Positions 17,107 through 24,281 of a DNA stretch of 64,000 nt are shown here, piece by piece. Positions within the stretch are counted from its first letter, which is position 1, and each line of letters starts with the position of its first letter. The notes under the pieces are model-generated. The model ran no database searches and was not told the DNA's origin. It saw nothing but the letters and a program-made list of their open reading frames with translations. The DNA comes from Mesorhizobium sophorae. GTDB taxonomy: Bacteria; Pseudomonadota; Alphaproteobacteria; Rhizobiales; Rhizobiaceae. The stretch spans positions 93,607-157,606 of the forward strand of contig NZ_NNRI01000019.1 of assembly GCF_002270415.1 (NCBI RefSeq), written 5' to 3'. A program made the translations under genes and the position numbers.

Positions 17107-17748
17107 ATGTGCCAAACCTGTCTCTCCTGGTATGCACGCTGTATTGCTCCCTACGTCGTCCACGCCGGCTGTTCGGCCAACACATTCGCACACATGCGAA
17201 GGCGAATGATCCCGCGGGCAGAGGGCATAGTCGTCGAAGTCGGCTTCGGGTCCGGGCTGAACCTTCCCTATTACGACGCTGCCAGGGTCGAGCGGCTGAT
17301 CGGCGTCGATCCCGACGGCACGATGCTCGGCCTGGCCGCACCGAAGAGCCGCTCCTTGCCGTTCGATGTCGAATGCCTCCGGGCCAGCGGCGAAAGTCTG
17401 CCGCTGGCCGATGCCTTCGCCGACACGGTTGTCGTCACCTATGCCTTCTGTACCATTCCGGACCCTGAGATGGCGCTGACCGAAATCCGACGCATCCTGA
17501 AGCCGACGGGCCGGCTGATCTTCATAGAGCATGGCCAGGCCGAGGAGCCGCGTTGCCGCAGATGGCAGGAGCGCCTGAACAGGCTGTGGGGGCGGATCGC
17601 CGGCGGCTGCCACCTCAATCGCGATCCGTTGCTCTTGATCCGCAGGGCGGGCTTCAGTCTCGTTGAAGAGGAGCGCGGGCGGTTCTCGCTGCCCTTCTGG
17701 CAATTGGGAAGCCACTACGCCGGCGTCGCGGCACCCCCGACAGGTTGA
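17107..17748 (+). CDS. SAM-dependent class I methyltransferase
   Basis: A 213-residue protein with an AAGGAG ribosome site in the end of the hydrolase gene (17095-17100). The SAM-binding motif is VVEVGFGSGLNLPYY (residues about 42-56), followed by GVDPDG, GESLPLADAFADTVVVTYAFCTIPD and LKPTGRLIFIEHG, the layout of Methyltransf_11/UbiE-like enzymes. The N-terminus MCQTCLSWYARCIAP is Cys-rich. Members are often annotated as phospholipid or quinone methyltransferases; the acceptor is unknown here. It completes the divergent regulator-hydrolase-methyltransferase set. Confidence 0.87.
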   Translation: MCQTCLSWYARCIAPYVVHAGCSANTFAHMRRRMIPRAEGIVVEVGFGSGLNLPYYDAARVERLIGVDPDGTMLGLAAPKSRSLPFDVECLRASGESLPLADAFADTVVVTYAFCTIPDPEMALTEIRRILKPTGRLIFIEHGQAEEPRCRRWQERLNRLWGRIAGGCHLNRDPLLLIRRAGFSLVEEERGRFSLPFWQLGSHYAGVAAPPTG

Positions 17749-17823
17749 CGGCCTTCGTCAAAACCTGCACGTCCGAAAATGCGCACTGTGCTCGCATGGC
17801 CCTTCCGCCACGCACCCCGCGGC

Positions 17824-18651
17824 TCAGAAAATCGAATTCGTGATGGCCTTCACTGGCCCGAGCAGGACCGATCCGTCCGGCACGCCGGCGTCGATCGGAA
17901 TAGCCCGGCGATTGGCCGTTGCCACCATTGGCTGGCTGACATCGCTGGTCACGATCACCGGTGTCTTCGAAGGCACGCGGTCGTAGAGATCGATGATGTC
18001 CTGGTTCATCAGGCGCACGCAGCCTGACGAGACCGACTTGCCGATTGACTTCCATTCGGGCGAGCCGTGCAGGCGGTACAGCGTGTCGACGTCGCCCTGG
18101 AAGAGGTAGAGGGCGCGCGCCCCGAGCGGATTCTTCAGCCCGCCCGGCATGCCACCATTTTCGGCGCTGTATGGCTTCAGTTCCGGCTGCCGGGCGACCA
18201 TTTCATCCGGCGGCGTCCATTTCGGCCATTTCTGCTTCCACTGGACGACGGCGTCGCCGGACCATTCGAAGCCGGCGCGGCCAAGGCCAACGCCGTAGCG
18301 GATCGCCTGGCCGCCCTGGCGCACGAGATAGAGATGGTGCCCGGTTGTGTCGACGATGATGGTGCCGGGCTTCTGTCCCGTCGGGTCGGGGACGATCTGG
18401 CGCAGGAACTGCGGATCGATCCTCTCGAACGGTATTGGCGGAAGGTCGAAGCCGCCGTCGCTGACGGCCGCGTACATGGTCGCATAGTCGGGCAGCGGCG
18501 GCTCGACATAGGTTGGCGGCGGTGGCGGCTCGACCGGTTCCGGCCCGGTGGTGGCGCATGCGGAAACCGCGATCGAAGCGGCGCCCAATGCAGCGGCGTT
18601 GAGAAAGCCGCGACGGCTCAGGCGAAAGGATTCGATTTCGGCTATGGACAT
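17824..18651 (-). CDS. L,D-transpeptidase (YkuD) with Tat/lipoprotein leader
   Basis: A 275-residue protein. The leader FRLSRRGFLNAAALGAASIAVSACATT has a twin-arginine motif and a Cys in a lipobox-like context (VSAC). A Pro-rich linker follows (EPPPPPTYVEPP). The catalytic YkuD domain shows IIVDTTGHHLYLV, LHGSPEWKSIGKSVSSGCVRL (His and Cys) and PVIVTSDVS. These enzymes make 3-3 crosslinks in peptidoglycan or attach outer membrane proteins to it in the periplasm. The last 30 codons are duplicated at 14205-14296. The end ITNSIF differs from the fragment's continuation, so the repeat may have replaced the original tail. Confidence 0.92.
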   Translation of the reverse strand: MSIAEIESFRLSRRGFLNAAALGAASIAVSACATTGPEPVEPPPPPTYVEPPLPDYATMYAAVSDGGFDLPPIPFERIDPQFLRQIVPDPTGQKPGTIIVDTTGHHLYLVRQGGQAIRYGVGLGRAGFEWSGDAVVQWKQKWPKWTPPDEMVARQPELKPYSAENGGMPGGLKNPLGARALYLFQGDVDTLYRLHGSPEWKSIGKSVSSGCVRLMNQDIIDLYDRVPSKTPVIVTSDVSQPMVATANRRAIPIDAGVPDGSVLLGPVKAITNSIF

Positions 18652-18824
18652 GGTTGCCTTCTTTAGGTGTCAAATCGCAACAAAGGTTGAAACGCCGACT
18701 GCTGCGTGGGTGTCTGACAACACCCGGCGCGATAGGCGGTTCCGATTCTGGCCCGAACGTGGACAAACAAAGGCGAAGCTGTGACTGCGCTGCCACTGTG
18801 GCGTCAGAGACACAGCTTTGCAAC

Positions 18825-19487
18825 CTAGCTGCCGGGCACCAATGCTTCGAGCGATGGCAGGATCAGGGCCGGTGGAAAGTCCCGGTACTCTTCCGGCTGG
18901 TTGGAACGGTTTATCCAGACCGTGCGGAAGCCGAATTTGGTCGCACCGGCGATGTCCCAGCGATTGGAGGACTGGAAGGAAACCGCGTTGGGATAGAGGC
19001 GCCAGCCGGTAGTGACCATGTCGTAGACCGCCGGATCGGTCTTGAAGCGCCTGACCGTATCGACCGAATAGATGTCGTCCAGAACCTGATCGAGCGCGGC
19101 GGACTTGACCGCCGCCTGCAGCATTTCTGGCGAGCCATTGGACAGGATCGCCAGTTTGGCTCCCGAAGCCTTGAGCGCCTTGAGCACGGCCGGCACTTCC
19201 GGATAGCAATCCAGCCGCCAGTAGGCGTCCAGCAGTTTGGCCTTGAGGCCAGGATCGGCCGAGGGAACCTTGCGCAAGGCGAAATCGAGCGCCTGTTCCG
19301 TCAGTTGCCAGAAATCGGCATAGGCGCCCATCAGTGTGCGCACCCAGGAGTATTCGAGCTGTTTGGCGCGCCAGATTTCGGACAACAATTGGCCGTCCGG
19401 CCCAATCTGGTCGGCATGACGCCGCACGGCGGCATGGACGTCGAACAGCGTGCCGTAGGCGTCGAAGACATAGGCGGCGTATTGCAT
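18825..19487 (-). CDS. (S)-2-haloacid dehalogenase type II, HAD superfamily
   Basis: A 220-residue protein from ATG 19487; the longer reading starts with TTG. HAD motif I is FDAYGTLFDV (nucleophile Asp near residue 9), motif II is LAILSNGSPEML, the Lys is in RFKTDPAVYD, and motif IV is SSNRWDIAGATKFGF. The set YGTLFD, SNGSP and SSNRWD is the signature of L-2-haloacid dehalogenases, which hydrolyse 2-haloalkanoates to 2-hydroxyacids. It is divergent from the aminotransferase gene with a 156-base gap. Confidence 0.88.
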   Translation of the reverse strand: MQYAAYVFDAYGTLFDVHAAVRRHADQIGPDGQLLSEIWRAKQLEYSWVRTLMGAYADFWQLTEQALDFALRKVPSADPGLKAKLLDAYWRLDCYPEVPAVLKALKASGAKLAILSNGSPEMLQAAVKSAALDQVLDDIYSVDTVRRFKTDPAVYDMVTTGWRLYPNAVSFQSSNRWDIAGATKFGFRTVWINRSNQPEEYRDFPPALILPSLEALVPGS

Positions 19488-19643
19488 GGCAACAGTTTTG
19501 AGGCGAGGCGCGAGAAGGTGCAAGCTTTGATTGCATCGCGCGCGCCGCTGGCCTCAACAAAACTCCGCAATGCCGGTTGACGGCGCCCGCCAAAGCATCT
19601 TCCATTGGCCGTCACACGAGATCGATCGGGACGGGACAACGCG

Positions 19644-20522
19644 ATGACACTGGCGGCTGAGGCACTATCTGCGACATGGACTTTCGTCGATGGTGATTGG
19701 CACGAGGGCAATGTCGCCATTCTGGGGCCGCGCAGCCACGCCATGTGGCTTGGCACCAGCGTGTTCGACGGCGGCCGCTGGTTCGAAGGTGTTGCCCCCG
19801 ACCTCGACCGCCATGCCGCCAGGGTGAATTCCTCGGCGATTGCGCTCGGCCTCAAGCCGTCGATGACCGCCGACAAGATCGTCGGGCTTACCTGGGACGG
19901 GTTGAAGAAGTTCGATGGCAAGACAGCCGTCTACATCAGGCCGATGTACTGGGCCGAGCATGGCGGTTATATGGGCGTTCCGGCCGATCCCGCCTCGACC
20001 CGTTTTTGCCTTTGCCTTTATGAGTCGCCGATGATCCCGCCGACGGGCTTTTCGGTTACCGTATCGCCGTTCCGGCGCCCGACCATCGAAACCATGCCGA
20101 CCAATGCCAAGGCCGGCTGCCTTTATCCCAACAACGGCCGTGCCATTCTCGAAGCCAAGATGCGCGGGTTCGACAACGCGCTGGTGCTCGACATGCTGGG
20201 CAACGTCGCCGAGACCGGAACCTCGAACATCTTCCTGGTCAAGGATGGCCATGTCCTGACGCCGGCCCCGAACGGCACCTTCCTGTCCGGCATCACCCGC
20301 TCCCGCACCATGACGCTGCTCGGCGAGTATGGCTTCAAGACCACCGAAAAGACCCTGTCGATACGGGATTTCCTGGAAGCGGACGAAATCTTTTCGACCG
20401 GAAACCATTCCAAGGTGGTGCCGATCACGCGCATCGAGGAGCGCAACCTGCAACCCGGACCGGTGGCCAAGAAGGCGCGCGAACTCTATTGGGATTGGGC
20501 GCATTCGACGTCGGCTGGCTGA
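19644..20522 (+). CDS. Class IV aminotransferase, branched-chain amino acid aminotransferase type
   Basis: A 292-residue protein starting at ATG 19644. It has FDGGRWFEG, YIRPMYWAEHG, PTNAKAGCLYPNNGRAI (PLP-binding Lys in NAKAG), GNVAETGTSNIFLVK and FLSGITRSRTM, which fit the fold-type IV PLP aminotransferases. Branched-chain aminotransferase is the usual name in rhizobia; D-amino acid transaminase or aminodeoxychorismate lyase-like roles are possible. It is single and followed by a hairpin. Confidence 0.85.
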   Translation: MTLAAEALSATWTFVDGDWHEGNVAILGPRSHAMWLGTSVFDGGRWFEGVAPDLDRHAARVNSSAIALGLKPSMTADKIVGLTWDGLKKFDGKTAVYIRPMYWAEHGGYMGVPADPASTRFCLCLYESPMIPPTGFSVTVSPFRRPTIETMPTNAKAGCLYPNNGRAILEAKMRGFDNALVLDMLGNVAETGTSNIFLVKDGHVLTPAPNGTFLSGITRSRTMTLLGEYGFKTTEKTLSIRDFLEADEIFSTGNHSKVVPITRIEERNLQPGPVAKKARELYWDWAHSTSAG

Positions 20523-20562
20523 CGCGTCCGGCCTGGCTTTTTGTCGCTGCGCGGTTCGTCGT

Positions 20563-20587
20563 CGGAAAACCGTGTGACAGTTTTCCG
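20563..20587 (+). terminator. Hairpin after aminotransferase gene
   Basis: CGGAAAAC (20563-20570) pairs with GTTTTCCG (20580-20587) across a 9-base loop. There is no T-run after it, so it is either a weak terminator or an mRNA 3'-end hairpin. Confidence 0.4.
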
Positions 20588-20697
20588 CTACCCGCCTAGA
20601 AAGGGAACCGGCGCTTCATTCCGGAGTTGTCCGAGCTCAATCCAGACCTATCTTAGTCCGGTATCGACACCGGATTTTCCACGAGGGAGTACTACCC

Positions 20698-21294
20698 ATG
20701 GCTTTTGAATTGCCCGCTTTGCCTTACGACTATGAGGCCTTGCAGCCTTACATGTCGAAAGAGACGCTGGAATATCACCACGACAAGCACCACAAGGCCT
20801 ATGTCGACAACGGCAACAAGCTGGCCGCGGAAGCCGGAATGGGCGATCTGTCGGTCGAAGAGGTGGTCAAGCAGTCGTTCGGCAAGAATGCCGGCCTCTT
20901 CAACAATGCCGCCCAGCACTACAACCACATCCATTTCTGGAAATGGATGAAGAAAGGCGGCGGCGGCAACAAATTGCCCGGCGCCCTGCAGAAGGCAGTC
21001 GACAGCGATCTTGGCGGCTACGACAAGTTCAAGGCCGATTTCATCGCCGCCGGCACGACGCAGTTCGGTTCCGGCTGGGCCTGGGTTTCAGTCAAGGACG
21101 GCAAGCTGGCGATCTCCAAGACGCCGAATGGCGAAAACCCGCTCGTCCATGGCGCGTCGCCGATCCTCGGCGTCGATGTTTGGGAGCATTCCTATTACAT
21201 CGACTATCGCAACGCCCGGCCGAAATATCTCGAGGCGTTCGTCGACAGCCTGATCAACTGGGATCACGTGCTTGAGCTCTACGAAAAGGCCTGA
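20698..21294 (+). CDS. sodB: Iron superoxide dismutase
   Basis: A 198-residue protein after GAGGGAG. Metal ligands are His27, His74, Asp160 and His164, in YHHDKHHKAY, AAQHYNHIHFW and GVDVWEHSYYIDY. The run FNNAAQHYNHIHFW and FGSGWAWV favour the Fe-type over the Mn-type. It converts superoxide to peroxide and oxygen in the cytoplasm. The 175-base upstream region (20523-20697) ends with a good ribosome site but I see no clear promoter. Confidence 0.95.
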   Translation: MAFELPALPYDYEALQPYMSKETLEYHHDKHHKAYVDNGNKLAAEAGMGDLSVEEVVKQSFGKNAGLFNNAAQHYNHIHFWKWMKKGGGGNKLPGALQKAVDSDLGGYDKFKADFIAAGTTQFGSGWAWVSVKDGKLAISKTPNGENPLVHGASPILGVDVWEHSYYIDYRNARPKYLEAFVDSLINWDHVLELYEKA

Positions 21295-21295
21295 T

Positions 21296-21402
21296 GCATG
21301 TCGCCCAAACGTGCGCAGCGGTTTTGGGACCACGATTTGTACGAGAGCAAGGACTCAAGCCGCGTCGTTTGGGTCCGTTTGGGCGCGACGCGTTTGATGA
21401 CC
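21296..21402. repeat. Palindromic intergenic repeat, copy 1
   Basis: It begins two bases after the sodB stop. It opens with CATG-CGCC and a hairpin CCCAAA...TTTTGGG, then AAGCCGCGTCG paired with GCGACGCGTT. It matches the segment at 22964-23055 in order and spacing of these blocks (CATG, CCAAA, CAGCGGTTT, TGGG, CGACGC). From memory, similar elements are frequent between genes in Mesorhizobium genomes. Confidence 0.6.
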
Positions 21403-21419
21403 TGATCGATCTCCAGCAA

Positions 21420-21448
21420 AGCCCCGGCACTCCCGGGGCTTTTCTTTT
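21420..21448 (+). terminator. Rho-independent terminator after sodB
   Basis: AGCCCCGG (21420-21427) pairs with CCGGGGCT (21433-21440), and the sequence continues TTTCTTTT. It is the best terminator in this part of the window and sits beyond the palindromic repeat, closing the sodB unit. Confidence 0.8.
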
Positions 21449-21564
21449 GCTGTGGCGCAGCAAATTCATCCGAGGCGAAGGGAATATTCCCTTCGTGGCA
21501 TCCGTTAACGTCCTGTCCCGAAATGCCCTCATCCCCAAAATACCTTCATCATGGAGCCAATTGA

Positions 21565-22002
21565 ATGAGAAAGCTTGTCATCGCCATCTCAATGCTCGCC
21601 CTCGCGGCGTCGGCGGCCTTTGCCGACCCGATCCTCGATCGGCAGGCTCTGATGAAGGAGCGTGGAAAGATCGTCGGCGGCATTTCCAAGGTGGTAAAGG
21701 GCGAGGAACCTTTTGATGCCGCGGCTGTGCTGACGGCCCTGCAGGCACTGCAGGCGAATGCCGAGAAGGTCGATGTCGACGCGTTGTTCCCGGCCGGCAG
21801 CGACACGGGCGACACCACGGCTGCGCCGAAGATCTGGGAAGACATGCCCGGCTTCAAGGCGGCCAACGACAAATTCATCGCCGACGTCAAGGCAGCGACC
21901 GCTGCCGCTCCCGCAGACGTCGATACGTTGAAGGCGCAATTTGACACCATCGCGTCCAACTGCGGCACCTGCCACCAGACCTATCGAGTGAAAAAGGGCT
22001 GA
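21565..22002 (+). CDS. Cytochrome c' / c556 family protein
   Basis: A 145-residue exported protein with a Sec signal ending AAFADP (residues 1-21). The single haem motif CGTCH is near the C-terminus (NCGTCHQTYR), and the four-helix pattern DRQALMKERGKIVGGISKV is typical of cytochrome c'/c556. These are periplasmic, and many bind NO or CO. It lies 9 bases before the dihaem cytochrome gene, so the two are probably cotranscribed, and both depend on the cyc maturation genes at 51-55 kb. Confidence 0.9.
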   Translation: MRKLVIAISMLALAASAAFADPILDRQALMKERGKIVGGISKVVKGEEPFDAAAVLTALQALQANAEKVDVDALFPAGSDTGDTTAAPKIWEDMPGFKAANDKFIADVKAATAAAPADVDTLKAQFDTIASNCGTCHQTYRVKKG

Positions 22003-22011
22003 TGGCGGGCG

Positions 22012-22962
22012 ATGCCCTGGCTGAAAAAGCTCGTCGGCGCCCTCGTCGTTTTGGGCGGCGTCGGCGCGGTTGCCGGGTGGGTCCTGTCGGCGCCGGTGAG
22101 GCTCGACAGCGAGACCCTGGCCAAGCTCGGCCCTGGCGACGCGGCCAGGGGCAAACGCATCTTCTATGCCGGCGGTTGCACCTCGTGCCATGCAAAGCCG
22201 GGGTCGCAGGGCGATGCCCGGCTTCAGCTGGTGGGTGGCCTCGCGCTCAAGACGCCATTCGGCACCTTCGTGCCGCCCAACATTTCGCAGGACGCCAAGG
22301 ACGGCATCGGCGCATGGTCGGTCGAGGACCTCGCCAATGCCATGCTGAAGGGGGTGTCGCCGTCGGGCGAGCATTTATATCCGGCGTTCCCCTATGCGTC
22401 CTACGCTCGCATGAAACCGGGCGACATTGCCGACCTCTATGCCTTCCTGAAAACGCTGCCGGCCGTCGCCGGCAAGGCGCCAGGCAATTCGCTGACGTTC
22501 CCGTTCAACATCCGCCGCGGCATCGGCCTTTGGAAACGGCTTTATCTCGGCGATCAGCCGGTCGTTTCGCTTCCCGAAGGCACGCCTGATCCGGTGATGG
22601 CTGGTCGCTACCTGGTCGAAGGGCCGGGCCATTGCGGCGAATGCCACACGCCGCGCGACTTTGCGGGCGGGACGAAGAAGAGCGAGTGGCTGGCGGGCGC
22701 CGTGGCCGCCGAAGGCAGCGGCGTCGTGCCGAACATCACATCGGGCGAGGGCGGCATCGGCAACTGGTCCGAAGCCGACATCGCCAATTACCTGGAGACC
22801 GGCTTCACGCCCGATTTCGATGCTGTCGGCGGCGCGATGGTCGACGTGCAGAAGAACATGGCCGAACTGACCGCGGGGGATCGTGCGGCGATTGCCGCCT
22901 ACCTCAAGGTAGTACCACCGCATCCAAACGGCTATCCGGCGCGCAAGAAGACCGCGAACTGA
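22012..22962 (+). CDS. Dihaem c-type cytochrome, membrane-anchored
   Basis: A 316-residue protein with an N-terminal anchor or signal (residues 6-26). It has two haem sites: GGCTSCHAKPG in the first domain and GHCGECHTPRD in the second, with NISQDAKDGIG/NITSGEGGIG after each and Met-containing distal regions. The layout resembles the cytochrome subunits of gluconate or alcohol dehydrogenases, but no dehydrogenase gene is adjacent, so it is better called a general electron-transfer cytochrome. It is in an operon with the cytochrome c' gene. Confidence 0.9.
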   Translation: MPWLKKLVGALVVLGGVGAVAGWVLSAPVRLDSETLAKLGPGDAARGKRIFYAGGCTSCHAKPGSQGDARLQLVGGLALKTPFGTFVPPNISQDAKDGIGAWSVEDLANAMLKGVSPSGEHLYPAFPYASYARMKPGDIADLYAFLKTLPAVAGKAPGNSLTFPFNIRRGIGLWKRLYLGDQPVVSLPEGTPDPVMAGRYLVEGPGHCGECHTPRDFAGGTKKSEWLAGAVAAEGSGVVPNITSGEGGIGNWSEADIANYLETGFTPDFDAVGGAMVDVQKNMAELTAGDRAAIAAYLKVVPPHPNGYPARKKTAN

Positions 22963-22963
22963 C

Positions 22964-23055
22964 GCATGCCGCCAAAACTGCTCAGCGGTTTGGGTCAACG
23001 ACGTGTATAAAAACAACAGTTGAAGCGCCGCGCGCGGCTCTCGTCAGGTGCGACG
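22964..23055. repeat. Palindromic intergenic repeat, copy 2
   Basis: It starts just after the cytochrome stop and carries CATG-CGCC, CCAAA...TTTGG, CAGCGGTTTGGGTCAACGACG, then GAAGCGC paired with GCGACGCTTTC. The blocks follow the order seen at 21296-21402, and both copies sit just after a plus-strand gene. Pairing is kept although single bases differ. Confidence 0.5.
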
Positions 23056-23058
23056 CTT

Positions 23059-23460
23059 TCAGTTGTCGGACGCCGGGTGGCGGTCGCCCAGAAAGTCGAA
23101 GCCCGTCTCGAAGAAATGGTTGTAGTTGCAGGTCAGCTCCTCGCCGGGTGCGATGTCGCGCAGCGCAAAGCTCTCCTCGGGCGAGGAGACGTCGCAATTC
23201 GGCTCGTCGGCATGGTTCATGTAGCGCGCATCGTCGGCTTCGAAGACGATGAAGTTCGGGTCGCGCCTGTCGGGATAGGAATAGCGGTCGAGATAGCTCT
23301 TCACCGACCCGCTCTCGCGCTCATAGGTCTCGACCTTGATGAGCCGGTCGAACCTCGGATCCAGCTTCCAGATCCGCGTGCCGCGGGGAATGCGGTTCCT
23401 GGCAAAGACGCCGATGCCCTGGATGGGCGATTTGTCGAGATAGACGTCGACGAGCAGCAT
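23059..23460 (-). CDS. SET domain-containing protein
   Basis: A 133-residue protein consisting of little more than a SET domain: GIGVFARNRIPRGT at residues 15-28, YMNHADEPNC (the NH-x-C/N SAM-binding motif), and GEELTCNY near the C-terminus with the catalytic-type Tyr. SET proteins are protein lysine methyltransferases; small bacterial versions are known but their targets mostly are not. The AWS and post-SET Cys clusters are absent. It is convergent with the cytochrome operon. Confidence 0.85.
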   Translation of the reverse strand: MLLVDVYLDKSPIQGIGVFARNRIPRGTRIWKLDPRFDRLIKVETYERESGSVKSYLDRYSYPDRRDPNFIVFEADDARYMNHADEPNCDVSSPEESFALRDIAPGEELTCNYNHFFETGFDFLGDRHPASDN

Positions 23461-23654
23461 AATGGACCTTTACGCGATTGGGGCTGTAGTGGCCTCACAG
23501 AAGCCGTGCACTGGGTAGCGCGCAGCCATTGCAATTGCGAGCGGAAAATCCGCTTCACATGGCTGGAACAGAAGCGTCGGAAAGGGACAATGCGCAAATC
23601 AAAAAATGATGACCGTGAGCGGCCGGCGGCGCAGTGCCGACACATCGCTTCGCG

Positions 23655-24281
23655 TCAGCGTTGCTGCAGTGCCAGACGGACGCCCAAGGCACAGTAGATG
23701 CCGCCGACAATCTTGCCTTGCCACTTGAGCACCCTCGGATTTCGGCGCAGGAAAGTGCCAAGCCGACCGGCGCTCACGGCAAAGACGACCGTGCTGAGAA
23801 GACCCAGCATGACGAAGATGACCCCTAGTGTGGTCAACTGAAGCATCACCGACCCGTTTTCAGGCCGCACGAACTGGGGCAGGAATGCAAGGAAGAAAAG
23901 CGCGGTCTTGGGGTTGAGCACTTCGGTCAGGATAGCCTGTCGAAACGCCTTACCGGCGGAGATGGCAAGTGCGCCGGCAGCCGGGTTGGCCGGCATTTTC
24001 TCGATGATCGCCCGAATGCCGAGATAAACGAGATAGGCGGCGCCAATGTACTTTACGATGCTGAACAGCGCCGCCGAAGTGGCGATGATCGCCGATATGC
24101 CGACCATGGCCATGACCGTGTGAAACACGTCGCCGGCCGCGATCCCGGCACCGGTCGCTATGCCCACCTTCGTTCCGGAGCTCGTTGCCCGCGCGACGGT
24201 AAGGAGGGTGGCTGGGCCTGGAATGAAGACAAAGCCGAGCACAACCGCGATGTAGGTTGTCAATGTTGACAGATCGATCAT
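23655..24281 (-). CDS. LysE/RhtB family exporter
   Basis: A 208-residue membrane protein from ATG 24281 with an AGGAGAG ribosome site. It has about six hydrophobic segments and the family start FVFIPGPATLLTVARATSSGTKVGI, then AYLVYLGIRAI and LNPKTALFFLAFLPQFV. The family exports amino acids or their analogues. Its ATG overlaps the TGA of oligopeptidase B (ATGA at 24281-24278), so the two are cotranslated. That suggests export of amino acids released from peptides. Confidence 0.88.
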   Translation of the reverse strand: MIDLSTLTTYIAVVLGFVFIPGPATLLTVARATSSGTKVGIATGAGIAAGDVFHTVMAMVGISAIIATSAALFSIVKYIGAAYLVYLGIRAIIEKMPANPAAGALAISAGKAFRQAILTEVLNPKTALFFLAFLPQFVRPENGSVMLQLTTLGVIFVMLGLLSTVVFAVSAGRLGTFLRRNPRVLKWQGKIVGGIYCALGVRLALQQR

